Shown here: positions 44,452 through 53,598 of the stretch, piece after piece
How positions within the stretch are numbered: position 1 is the stretch's first letter
How the letters are laid out: the number at the start of each line of letters is the position of its first letter
DNA from: Vibrio sp. SCSIO 43137
Lineage (GTDB): Bacteria; Pseudomonadota; Gammaproteobacteria; Enterobacterales; Vibrionaceae
Length of the DNA: 64,000 nucleotides
Direction of reading: 5' to 3'
Assembly: GCF_028201475.1 (NCBI RefSeq)
Contig: NZ_CP116384.1
Coordinates: 62,001-126,000, forward strand
Notes under the pieces: generated by a model
What the model was told of the DNA's origin: nothing
The model's database searches: none
Seen by the model: only the letters and a program-made list of their open reading frames with translations
Program-made: the position numbers and the translations under genes

Positions 44452-47400
44452 TTGAGTTTCTGTGTCAATAATTGGTGCGTGGTTTGCGAGTTATCGGAGT
44501 CTATATCTTTATTTTATTTCCTCTTAAATGACATCTCCCTTGTCGGCTCAGAGTTGAAAGCCGATGGCGAAGCTACCCTTACCGCCGATGGTGACATCTT
44601 GCTCACGGCTCAGCAGTACCGGGAGTACGCCCGTAAAGAGACCATTAAAAAAGGCTTTGGCGGGTTGAGTGGCCGCCAGAAAGGCAGTGTAAAAGACGCC
44701 ACCTTGCTCGATAGCGGTTACCTTATCACCTCAGGCAACACCACGCTCAACTCAGGTAAAGATATTGGCATCGTAGCCAGTGAAGTAGTGAGTGACGGTG
44801 AGGTGAACCTGACCGCCGTGGATGATGTGCTGATAAACGCCGGAGAGGTTCTTAAACTCAGCCAGCAGTGGGATAAGAAAACCCGCTTCTTAAGCGGCGG
44901 CAACCTGTTTGAGATGGAGAGCAAGCGCGAAGGTGAGCAGAGCAGCACGGCGCAGGCCAGTGCGGTGCGTAGCCAAGGCAACTTGACGGTAGATGCCGGT
45001 TCGGTGAGTGTGGTGGGCTCTGAGCTTGATGCCCAAGGCAGCATTAACCTGAGTGCAGATACCGGAAGTGTCGACATTGCCGCCGCCAAAGAGAGCCGCC
45101 AGAGTTACTACGACCATGAGAAGCTCACCATCGGGTTGGGCGACACCAGTAAGCTGGTGAGCGTAAAAGACGGTAAGCTGAAAATCACACTGGGTAAAGC
45201 CACCTACGATAAAGTGGATGAGAAGACCCAGACCGGCACTCATAAGGGCAGCCAGCTCAACGCCACAGAGAACATTGCCGTAAATGCCGAATCAGATATC
45301 AGCGTGACCGGCTCAGCCCTTGCGGCAGATACGGACGGCAACAACAGCGGCGATATCACTCTGACCGCCAAGGACAATATCCGCATTACGGAGGCAAAAA
45401 ACACTGAAAGCACCCAACGTAAAGAAGTGCACGGTAAGGCGGAAGCTAGTTTCGTGGTGCAACATCAGGGCGTGGAAGTTGCGAAGGCGATTAAAGCATT
45501 AGAAGAGTCTACTCAGCGGCTTAAGCAGGCAAAAGAAGATTACAGCCGTTACAAAAAGCAAGTGGACTCTCTTGAGCATACTCTTGCCACGTTGGAGCAA
45601 CAGTATCGCGATAAAGAGCCCGGCGTGAACTTTGAGGACGTGGAAGAGCTGCGGGACTTGGTGTCGGATGTGAAGGGTGATGAGAGCTGGTATCAGGCAG
45701 GGATTGTATTGGCGACAGAAGATGTGGTTTCAAAAACCACTTTGGCCTACCAGCAGGGCAGGGCGTTATCCGAAAGCACCAGTTCTTTTGCCATGGGCTT
45801 TAATGCCGGATTGGAGCTGGATTTGTCTGCCTCTAAATCAGAGAACCAATCCCAGTCAACCCATTCACTGGCGTCATCTTTGACCGGTGAAAACATCACC
45901 ATTGATGCGGGGAATAATAAGGGCGATAAGGTAGACGTTCAAGGCAGCCAGCTTAAGGCTAATGACCGGGTGTCTATTGATGCCGGTGAGGTAAACCTGC
46001 TGGCCTCCACAGATACCAGTAACAGCCAAGGCAGTAATGAGAGTGTCAACGGCACAATATCTATGACCCTGTTTGGTGCTACAGGTGGTGCTAACGTCAA
46101 CCTTGGTTACAGCAAAGGGCGCAATAACAGCAACACGACCACTCATACTAACAGCACGGTAACGGGCAATAGCATCGATATCCGCAGTGACAACGACACC
46201 AATATTAAAGGAGCAAACGTAGCGGCGACGGATGTGCTGACAATGAATGTGGGTGGCGACCTGAACATAGAATCGGTGTCGGACAGAGAGAATTCCAGCA
46301 GCAAGAGTATGGGGGTAAACGGTGGCATAAGTTTGTCTGCTGCTGATTCAGATGCATCTGTTAAAACATATGAAGGAGTAACCCATAGTTATACTGGTGA
46401 AGGAGCCGGGGATGTTACGGGAGTAAACGCAGGCACACATACATCGTCTGACCGTAAAAGAAGCAAGCAGACGGTGCTGACCAGTGTCACGTCAGGAAAC
46501 ACCGCAGATATCACTGTCGCGGACAACACCGATATTAAAGGTGCATTGGTTGCTACAGTCGATGGCGAAGGCAAAGATCAGGGCAACCTGAATCTGGCCA
46601 CAGAGACGCTGACGTATGCGAACCTGACAAACACAGATTATAACCAAAGCCGTAACTTTGCAGTAAATAGCGGTGTTAGCATAAACAGCAAAGGAGAAGG
46701 CGAGGCAAGTGGTCAGGCAACGGCGGCTCAACCCAAAAATGATACCGCGAAAGACCAGTCACTGATAGACAGCACCTACACCAGCTCTAGCCTGAAGTAC
46801 AAAAACACCTCAGGCTATAGCAAATCAAAAACACTGGCGACAGTGGGTAAAGGTAACCTGACCATAGGTGATACCGATAAATCTGATGACCTGACTGCCT
46901 TAAATCGCGACACCGAACATACAGAAAAGGACTTGTTCACTGTTGACCGTAAGCAGGGGGATATAGATGTTACGGTTGATCACCGTCTGTTGATCGAAGA
47001 TGGGCGAAAAGCGATAGCGGAAGATGTCGAGAGAACAAAAAGGTTGGGTCAAGCTGTTGGAGATGTGGCTACTAAAGAGTCCATCACTATTACTGATACT
47101 TTAGATCATATTGGTGACGTGCAAAAAGATCTCGATGTACAGAAGAATCTCGCGCTGTCTGATGGCGGCAAGTCAGTCGATATCTTAGAGAACAAGGAGA
47201 ACTACAGCGTTAAGGAGTATGACCAAGCGTTAGATCAGTATGCTAAGGCTTACGCAAGTGTTTACGGAGTCACTATCGAGAGCGCTAAAGCGGTCGCGAC
47301 TGAGAAGTTCCGAGGAATGACATATTCCAATTCAGCGGATGGTAACGCGACAAACTCTAGGGTCTCGATTGATTATAACAATAATGGTGGAGCGACAGAT

Positions 47401-49026
47401 GTTGCTGAAACCATGGGACATGAAGCGGCTCACGTACGAATCGATCAAGGGCAAACAAGGTATCGTGAAGGGGCTCTGGCAGAAGAGTACGCAGATACCT
47501 TTGGTGAGTATTCATCGGATGGTATGGAGTTCTCCGCGGGTAGTTATACCAATGTACAGCTGAATGTACCTAAGGCTGATAGCGGTAAGCTGATTGGTAA
47601 TACTCAGTTAGTTAATAATACCACCAAGATGTATCAAGATATTAATCGTGATGCACAGGGTGACGGGGTGGTTAATTATCGCCAGCTAGACACTCCTGAA
47701 ATACAAGCTATACGAAAGCATGCTCCTCAGATGGCTAAGGAGCTCGGTATATCGACAGAAGAAGCCGAGAAAAGAATGGCTGAAGAGCTAGTCACGCGTG
47801 TTGATAGTGATTGGCAGGAGTATTACAAATCTAAGGGGCGCAAGGCAGATGGTGAAGCACTCAACCATTTGTCAGAGGCCTTAAGCTCATTAGGTGCAAA
47901 CTACGTACAACCAGACTTAATACCCGACCCTGAAGCCATTTATACCCCTGATGGTGTAAAAGCTGATCTTGTTAATTATAAAGATAACTATGAGCATCGA
48001 TACAATGACGCCACCTTGTATGGTGAGGGTCTGGTAACAGGAGATAAAGAGCAACAAGACTTTTATATTAACAACCTTGGTGAACATAAATCAGATCTCG
48101 GAGAAACAGCATCGGGCACGGTTGCTGGTGTAGCTAAACCAATTCTAGATGTCGTTGATGTGCTGGAGTGGGGAATAAAAAATCCCGAAGAAGGAATAAA
48201 ACTGCCTTCATATGGCTATCAAGAGATACTGAATAATCCTGAGGAAGTTGTAGAGGGTATATATGAGGGCTACGTAGATAGCCAAGTAAACTCTGTTTTG
48301 TCTTCTTTACAAGGGGATAACTATAACGCTGCGAAATCTGGAACTGCTGGAACGGTGCAGTTAGGACTTGATGTTGGTGTCGGTACTGTATTGGTTAAGG
48401 GAACTAAGGGTGTATCTCTTCCGGATGGGGGGAGGTTACCAGACAAATTAAATAGTGTGGACGGAAAACATGATAAAAAGGGTACATCTACAATCTATGT
48501 AGACTCTCATGGACTTGCTATTGAAGCACAAGAGGGATCTGTGTTTAGGGCTAATGCAGTAACACCTGAAATAGACAAATCAATTTCTGAAAATGGTTTT
48601 TCAACAGGTAAGTCCAGAGGAGTAACTCAAGAGGTAGGAGCAGCCTTACCAGAGAGTTCCCCATTAGAAGATAGAGTTGTTCAATACGTTGAAGGAAGTC
48701 CATTTCCTAGAGATACAGACTTCGTCGGTGTTAAAGAAATCCCTCATGACGCTCTAAACACAGCAATTCGCACAGGCAGACAGACTTTGAAAGAAGATAA
48801 TGCAGTTATAAGAATTGATGAGTTAAATATTAATGATATGAATCCTATTAATGTTGATAAAATTTATAGTGAGACTTTAAATAGACAGCCTCGTAGTCCT
48901 ATTGATGTTGCAGGGGAGTCGGTTGTTGAAGGAGACATTCCAGCAGATAAAATAGTTAATACGACTCGTTTATCTAAAGAGGAAGTTGATAAGATTAAGA
49001 AAAATAGAAAGAAAAAGGGACAATAA
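44452..49026 (+). CDS. Orphan 5'-truncated CdiA fragment with a second, different C-terminal toxin
   Basis: 1524 codons from a TTG with no ribosome site. The first 26 codons are unrelated filler, and homology to the full-length cdiA begins abruptly at 44530 in FHA-2. It has no signal peptide, TPS domain or translocator partner of its own, so it is probably not secreted as it stands. It reproduces FHA-2 and the pretoxin entry (TVDHRLL, ~46980). From about 47036 it diverges, with an intact zincin motif HEAAH at residues ~990-994 followed by ALAEEYADTFG. The last ~170 residues (VFRANAVTPEIDKSISENGF) are a different toxin candidate, vaguely ADP-ribosyltransferase-like. Most likely a silent toxin cassette. 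Confidence 0.75.
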   Translation: MSFCVNNWCVVCELSESISLFYFLLNDISLVGSELKADGEATLTADGDILLTAQQYREYARKETIKKGFGGLSGRQKGSVKDATLLDSGYLITSGNTTLNSGKDIGIVASEVVSDGEVNLTAVDDVLINAGEVLKLSQQWDKKTRFLSGGNLFEMESKREGEQSSTAQASAVRSQGNLTVDAGSVSVVGSELDAQGSINLSADTGSVDIAAAKESRQSYYDHEKLTIGLGDTSKLVSVKDGKLKITLGKATYDKVDEKTQTGTHKGSQLNATENIAVNAESDISVTGSALAADTDGNNSGDITLTAKDNIRITEAKNTESTQRKEVHGKAEASFVVQHQGVEVAKAIKALEESTQRLKQAKEDYSRYKKQVDSLEHTLATLEQQYRDKEPGVNFEDVEELRDLVSDVKGDESWYQAGIVLATEDVVSKTTLAYQQGRALSESTSSFAMGFNAGLELDLSASKSENQSQSTHSLASSLTGENITIDAGNNKGDKVDVQGSQLKANDRVSIDAGEVNLLASTDTSNSQGSNESVNGTISMTLFGATGGANVNLGYSKGRNNSNTTTHTNSTVTGNSIDIRSDNDTNIKGANVAATDVLTMNVGGDLNIESVSDRENSSSKSMGVNGGISLSAADSDASVKTYEGVTHSYTGEGAGDVTGVNAGTHTSSDRKRSKQTVLTSVTSGNTADITVADNTDIKGALVATVDGEGKDQGNLNLATETLTYANLTNTDYNQSRNFAVNSGVSINSKGEGEASGQATAAQPKNDTAKDQSLIDSTYTSSSLKYKNTSGYSKSKTLATVGKGNLTIGDTDKSDDLTALNRDTEHTEKDLFTVDRKQGDIDVTVDHRLLIEDGRKAIAEDVERTKRLGQAVGDVATKESITITDTLDHIGDVQKDLDVQKNLALSDGGKSVDILENKENYSVKEYDQALDQYAKAYASVYGVTIESAKAVATEKFRGMTYSNSADGNATNSRVSIDYNNNGGATDVAETMGHEAAHVRIDQGQTRYREGALAEEYADTFGEYSSDGMEFSAGSYTNVQLNVPKADSGKLIGNTQLVNNTTKMYQDINRDAQGDGVVNYRQLDTPEIQAIRKHAPQMAKELGISTEEAEKRMAEELVTRVDSDWQEYYKSKGRKADGEALNHLSEALSSLGANYVQPDLIPDPEAIYTPDGVKADLVNYKDNYEHRYNDATLYGEGLVTGDKEQQDFYINNLGEHKSDLGETASGTVAGVAKPILDVVDVLEWGIKNPEEGIKLPSYGYQEILNNPEEVVEGIYEGYVDSQVNSVLSSLQGDNYNAAKSGTAGTVQLGLDVGVGTVLVKGTKGVSLPDGGRLPDKLNSVDGKHDKKGTSTIYVDSHGLAIEAQEGSVFRANAVTPEIDKSISENGFSTGKSRGVTQEVGAALPESSPLEDRVVQYVEGSPFPRDTDFVGVKEIPHDALNTAIRTGRQTLKEDNAVIRIDELNINDMNPINVDKIYSETLNRQPRSPIDVAGESVVEGDIPADKIVNTTRLSKEEVDKIKKNRKKKGQ
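44530..45445 (+). repeat. Long direct repeat, copy 2 (start of orphan cdiA)
   Basis: This segment matches 39498-40413 without indels. The left edge is sharp: upstream sequence shares nothing with cdiA, so 44530 is a recombination or deletion junction. Recombination between the copies would remove 5032 bp and attach the second toxin to the full-length secretion protein. Confidence 0.9.
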
Positions 49027-49028
49027 GA

Positions 49029-49274
49029 ATGCTTGATGGTTGGAGTATAGTTGAAAATCAATATGAGTTCACAATCCATCGTACATACCCGGATGGTACT
49101 GATGTGATCATTTCAATTAAAAGCACCAATAATGGTTATGAGGTGTGGTCGAGTGCAGAACACAGATCGTCAGGTCCTAATAATCACTTAGATGGTACTG
49201 CAGAAACTCTTGAGTCTGCGGAGCAAATGCTCTGGTTGGAAGCTGAGGGTTGGGATGATGATTTTCTAAGCTAA
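49029..49274 (+). CDS. Putative immunity protein of the orphan toxin module
   Basis: 81 residues, starting 2 bp after the orphan cdiA stop. It is acidic, ending LEAEGWDDDFLS, with beta-rich segments (YEFTIHRTYPDGTDVIISIK). It is unlike the first immunity candidate, as expected if the two toxins differ. Its position directly after the toxin coding region is the main evidence. An AAAGGGA sequence precedes the ATG. Confidence 0.65.
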   Translation: MLDGWSIVENQYEFTIHRTYPDGTDVIISIKSTNNGYEVWSSAEHRSSGPNNHLDGTAETLESAEQMLWLEAEGWDDDFLS

Positions 49275-49287
49275 ATTGTATTGATTC

Positions 49288-49410
49288 AGACGCCACTCAT
49301 CCGAGTGGCGTCCCTTCCCACAATCACCCAATCCACCCACGGAACCCTCTCTCGCCACCAGAAACAGCATATTCCAACGGTATCAGCCACGGGAATATAT
49401 TGTTAAACCC
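49288..49410 (+). repeat. Module-end direct repeat, copy B
   Basis: 123 bp closely matching 43819-43942. Its leading hairpin is perfect (GACGCCACTC/GAGTGGCGTC), whereas copy A has one G-T wobble. The 229 bp after it, to 49639, contain no convincing gene or structure. Confidence 0.9.
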
Positions 49411-49639
49411 TGCGGTATTAGGGCTGTAATCTGGGCACTTTGGTTCGGAGTGAGAATCGGTTTATTCGTCAAGGTATGAATCACACAGGATAGATATGAG
49501 AGCAGTTCGGTACGAAGGAAACCTGCTTCTAGTGGGTATAAGCTAGGAGAATTCAGGGATTTTCCCAGCTCTTTTTTTGCCGAAAAGCGAGTTCCGCAAA
49601 TCATAGTGCGCGATATAAAATCTGAGCTCACTGAGCATA

Positions 49640-50197
49640 CTATGTATTTGCTTGTTCCGGCAAAGTGACTACCCATACCGCATGTTTATCCTTCAACGTC
49701 GTTTCTGCACTGTTAATCATTGCTCTAAGAAAGGCAAAGCGACGATTACCTTCAAGTAAGTGAAAAGGCTCTAGCATTGGTCCTTCATGCTCTGGATAAC
49801 GAAACTCCAATATCGGATGATTTTGGTCAGAGGCGTTTTGAGCAACAATAATAGGGACGGGGGTTGTACCGTGTTCAAGCATGAAATCACAAAAAGCCGG
49901 CGCGTTATTGCGTCCTGATCTCAACCACCACTCTCCTTTTTCTAGCAGCCGCTTCTCGTCGTAAGGATAATGCTTGATGATTTCAATCTCACCGTTAGAC
50001 AAATCAACCAACTGAAAGTCCCACTGCGATAGGTTTGGAATGAGATTAAGGGCATCAATGACATCTCCATCTCCTTTTCCATGTTCATAAACCCATTGTT
50101 TTAGGACATCTTCCGGGAAGTTACGTAGTTCTTCAGGCATCAATTCGCAAAATTCTTCAAAGCTTGTGTCATGTCCAATCTTTGGAAACTTAATCAT
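49640..50197 (-). CDS. ParB/sulfiredoxin-like domain protein, partner of the SMC-HEPN ATPase
   Basis: 185 residues with AGGGGGGAGAG before the ATG. The C-terminal half has PFHLLEGNRRFAFLRAMI, resembling the ParB/Srx nucleotide-binding motif (usually DGxHR or GExR followed by a helix), then HAVWVVTLPEQ. The N-terminal ~100 residues are acidic and of unknown fold. It lies 113 bp downstream of the large ATPase gene on the same strand with nothing between, so the two probably form one operon. ParB-like domains occur in several defence systems as nucleotide-using modules; no named system is recognised. Confidence 0.6.
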   Translation of the reverse strand: MIKFPKIGHDTSFEEFCELMPEELRNFPEDVLKQWVYEHGKGDGDVIDALNLIPNLSQWDFQLVDLSNGEIEIIKHYPYDEKRLLEKGEWWLRSGRNNAPAFCDFMLEHGTTPVPIIVAQNASDQNHPILEFRYPEHEGPMLEPFHLLEGNRRFAFLRAMINSAETTLKDKHAVWVVTLPEQANT

Positions 50198-50310
50198 TAC
50201 TCTCCCCCCTTATCGTCAGATAAGCGTATATATCCGCACAACTTGTGTCGAAGATTACTTATATAATCTTCTTACCAGCATTAAAGAATCGAAGGTCCAA
50301 CTAGCATTGC

Positions 50311-52929
50311 TCAGCTTAAAGCCTGATCTAAGCTAGTCAGAGCTGCAATAATCGCATTGACGGTTCCTCTATCAAACTCAGAACGATCATTTTCTTCATG
50401 TGTCCCTTTATTCAGGTATCGCCACTCTCGGCTGCCACCATTGATACCCAACAACACATTAATTGGGTCGTACACAGCACTTTTATCTATATCTTGAAAA
50501 TCAGGTTTATTGATTTTACTTCTTAGCTGATCAGTTAAATTCCTAAGTTCAATGGGAGCTGACGAAGACCGTAGCTTAATGCTTAAATTTCCGTCACCAT
50601 GTCGATTTACGTATTTCCACACTTTGCCCTTTGTAAGAGCTTCTAATGCTTGTCTAGCCTTTGATAAAGCTTCCCGTACTTCATTTCGCTCTATATGGTT
50701 GGCAGCAGCCAAAATGTAATTTCTGGGTGCACAGTTAAAGTCAACGCGGATATGCTGTTCACCCAATCTAGGCAAAAAACTTAGCAGCCTAGACTCACGA
50801 ACTTCACCTGCTGGCAGCAGATTTTGAATATCCTTAAAGAACTCTTCTCCGTGGCAGGTAAGGATAATTTGCTTTTCGCTAAAGTAACCATCTTCAAATA
50901 AGGAACGACGGATTGACTCGCGGTGATCATCATCAATTGCATTTACAGGGTCATCAAATATCAAAATAGGAGCTTGTTCCTTAAGGTTTTTTGCAAGCAA
51001 TATAGCTAGACCAAGGCAACGGACATGCCCTTCACTTAATATATGAAGTGCGTCGAAGAACTTGTCGGGTTGATCTTTAAAGGATATTTTCAGACGCTGG
51101 TGTTGTGCTAGCGGAAGCTGAACACTTGCCAATAGTTCAGTTTGCACATCATTTCGATTAAAGGCGTTGTACAGTTCGACTACTTGTTCACCTAGATCAG
51201 CGACCAGTTTAGCTGGTAATCCATTGTTATAGCCGTTTATTTTCTGAACAAACATTGCATATGCAGTAACAATTTCCTTGTTCTTGGCAACGGCTGCTTT
51301 TTCAGCTTCAACGTCCGCGATCAACTGTGCGTTATCAGTTTGGAAATTGTTGATTAGCATTCTTGCTTTAGCTAGGTTATTCAGTGCCGTCTTCTTCTGG
51401 GTACTTAAAACTGTAACTTGGCGGTCTATTTCACGTAATCGGTTTAACTCTGACAGTTTGCTTTCCCTTAGTCCTAGCGCCTTATCAACTTGTTTGTCCA
51501 TTGCTTCTAGTTGTTCAACTTGGCCAACTAAATGCTGCCAACCACTACAGTTGTCAGGTAATTGGCTCAATAAAGAGTCCCACCATAGCAAACTTGGTTG
51601 ACCATTGGTTATTTGTAGAAACTGCAATGGGTTATTCTGAGGGAAGAATCGCAAACAAGTATTTAATGTTTGTGAGATATTGAAAAGCCCCTGCAAAGCT
51701 TGTTGCTCAAGCAGAGCTACATTTTGTTGTAACTCAGCTAGCTGATGCAACTTATTCAACTCTTGTCCTGCATACATATATGGATTAACTACCACCTGTT
51801 GTAGAGGAGTTTTGCATGCAGGGCATACATCAGGGCTACTCGGCTGAAGTTGCGTCACAGCCTCATACAGTTGCTTAAATGACACTTGTTGACCTGCTTC
51901 TGTAAGCTGTTTTTGCTTTTGTCTAAGCTCATTGATCGTTGCAGCTGTTTCGTTCCCTACTGTAACTAAGTTAGCTTTTACAAGATTTGCTTTTAACGGC
52001 GGAGCCTGTTGCAACTCTGCGTCTAGTTGCCTTATGAGCCCTAGTGTTTGAGTGTTACCGTTAAGTTCGACTATCAACTGATCATAAGTTGCACCAACTC
52101 TATAGTTGTTGGCTAAATTTATCTCTTCACTGGCAATCCGTTGTAGCTCAGTATTGTTTAATTGGATCTGTTGTTCGGCGCCTTGTAATCCCTGTTGTTT
52201 CTGCAACAGTTGGATAGCCTGCTTGCCCTGCACGTCGATATATTGATTACCAATGTCTGAGGTGAAGCTACGGACAAACTCCGTAAATTTTTCTAGGCCA
52301 AATAGTGTTGCAATAAGCTCGGTTTGTTTCGCGGGTGCTTGTGCGGCGATACGGGAAAAATTATCAATACGGTTCTTTTCTACAAAACAGAATCGATATA
52401 CAGACTCATTTGACTCGATTCGTACATCATTTCCTTCGTAATCTAGTGCGACAACTTCAGGATGGGTTAAAGCATTAACAAACGCATTTTTTAAATATTC
52501 GTTTTGTTCACGAAAACGCTTACTTTCAGCTTCGGCCACATTACCTAACAGTGAATATTCCAGTGCTTCACAAAAGCTTGATTTGCCAGTTCCGTTAGGA
52601 CCATATATCAGGACGAGGCGACTATTGAGGTCAAACACTTCTTGCCTTGAAAACCCTCTAAAAGGACCAACCGTCATGGTTCTCAAAGAAGAAATTTGAG
52701 CAGTCTGTTCACCGTTATTGAGTGAAATAGCAGGGACTTGTGTAGGAGTTCCATCCCAATGAGCATGGCACAGCTGAACTATTTTCCTTATGCGTTGCCC
52801 TTGGTGCGTGCCCAGCGGGATTACTTCATCTAAATGAGCTGAAACTATATTAGCTATCTTACGTACCGAATCCGAAGTACCGGAGTCCTGTAGAGTTTGA
52901 AGAAATCGTAAATATTCAGCCCTTATCAC
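50311..52929 (-). CDS. SMC/Rad50-like ATPase with zinc hook and C-terminal HEPN-like domain
   Basis: 872 residues from a GTG start with GGAG 7 nt upstream. ABC/SMC features are Walker A GPNGTGKSS (110-118), signature LSEGH (631-635), Walker B ILIFDDPVNAID (655-666) and H-loop His693. Long coiled coils hold a zinc hook, CPAC at 369-372. The last ~140 residues are helical and contain R837-x6-H844 (RYLNKGTH), which fits the RX4-6H active site of HEPN RNases, preceded by ARQALEALTKGKVWKYVN. Such ATPase-nuclease fusions are typical of antiphage systems. I recognise no named one; RloC also has a Rad50-like body but a different nuclease end. Confidence 0.8.
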   Translation of the reverse strand: MIRAEYLRFLQTLQDSGTSDSVRKIANIVSAHLDEVIPLGTHQGQRIRKIVQLCHAHWDGTPTQVPAISLNNGEQTAQISSLRTMTVGPFRGFSRQEVFDLNSRLVLIYGPNGTGKSSFCEALEYSLLGNVAEAESKRFREQNEYLKNAFVNALTHPEVVALDYEGNDVRIESNESVYRFCFVEKNRIDNFSRIAAQAPAKQTELIATLFGLEKFTEFVRSFTSDIGNQYIDVQGKQAIQLLQKQQGLQGAEQQIQLNNTELQRIASEEINLANNYRVGATYDQLIVELNGNTQTLGLIRQLDAELQQAPPLKANLVKANLVTVGNETAATINELRQKQKQLTEAGQQVSFKQLYEAVTQLQPSSPDVCPACKTPLQQVVVNPYMYAGQELNKLHQLAELQQNVALLEQQALQGLFNISQTLNTCLRFFPQNNPLQFLQITNGQPSLLWWDSLLSQLPDNCSGWQHLVGQVEQLEAMDKQVDKALGLRESKLSELNRLREIDRQVTVLSTQKKTALNNLAKARMLINNFQTDNAQLIADVEAEKAAVAKNKEIVTAYAMFVQKINGYNNGLPAKLVADLGEQVVELYNAFNRNDVQTELLASVQLPLAQHQRLKISFKDQPDKFFDALHILSEGHVRCLGLAILLAKNLKEQAPILIFDDPVNAIDDDHRESIRRSLFEDGYFSEKQIILTCHGEEFFKDIQNLLPAGEVRESRLLSFLPRLGEQHIRVDFNCAPRNYILAAANHIERNEVREALSKARQALEALTKGKVWKYVNRHGDGNLSIKLRSSSAPIELRNLTDQLRSKINKPDFQDIDKSAVYDPINVLLGINGGSREWRYLNKGTHEENDRSEFDRGTVNAIIAALTSLDQALS

Positions 52930-53598
52930 TATGTTTCTCCTTTCAAATTATCTTAATCATTGGCTTGACCACCTGACTATCGAACGATTCAGCTTAGCTT
53001 GCCATTATTCCCAGAGACCTGTAGCTTAACGACTACTGATCAGCTATTTTTTTATAGCTATACTGAGTGTAATCAAATAGCTAACCCACTTTAGAGCATT
53101 TAACTTTGTTAGATTATGGTTTGTGTCACATGTTTCATAATGAGTTGGGAGAAGTTGAGCTAGATATGCAAGTTAATATTTCAAACGCAGAAATCTCTAC
53201 CGTGAGTTTCGGGAAATAAGCAGAATTAAAGCATGCGAAGTCACTTAATGACCGCGCTAATTAGACTTATAGCAGTAGTCCTAAATTGTTTTGTCCCAAA
53301 TTAGTTTAAAGATCCAAAGACATCACGTAGATATACAAACATCTAACGAAGCAACTTCTGTTGAATGGAGCAGAGAAAAAATGTCCAGATTTAGAATAGA
53401 AACAGATGTTTAGGTGGATTGCATTAGGCTGAGGTAATGTGTTTTCTCGATTTCGTACCTAGCCTGATAACAGTATCTTTAATCAGCAATCGCTCCACTA
53501 CATTGCCATTATCAGTAAATGAGTTAACTTGTTTAATAGTTAAAAATCAGCAAGTTAACTCAGTCTTTGAAAACTAAGCCGCTTTCGGTTTTCGTTTG
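52930..53598. other. Gene-free gap with a perfect 11-bp inverted repeat
   Basis: 669 bp with no convincing coding region. GAGTTAACTTG (53521-53531) and CAAGTTAACTC (53551-53561) form a perfect inverted repeat with a 19-nt spacer, just past the end of the polymerase gene. A short hairpin around GAAAAC/GTTTTC (about 53570-53592) may end the polymerase transcript. No tRNA or obvious att core was found, so the left end of the mobile element stays unplaced. Confidence 0.6.

Noticed and set aside
44890..45243. Minus-strand 117-codon frames repeated at 39858 and 44890
   Set aside because: They are antisense shadows of the duplicated FHA-2 block; their repetition only reflects the repeat.
34494..49026. 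VENN motif as pretoxin boundary
   Set aside because: No VENN or close variant was found in either copy, so boundaries were set by where the two copies diverge.
49383..49676. 97-codon minus-strand frame after repeat B
   Set aside because: It runs into the repeat and the ParB-like gene, shows no ribosome site and has noncoding character.
50311..52929. RloC anticodon nuclease
   Set aside because: RloC shares the Rad50-like body, but the C-terminal motif here is HEPN-like rather than the PrrC-type nuclease triad.
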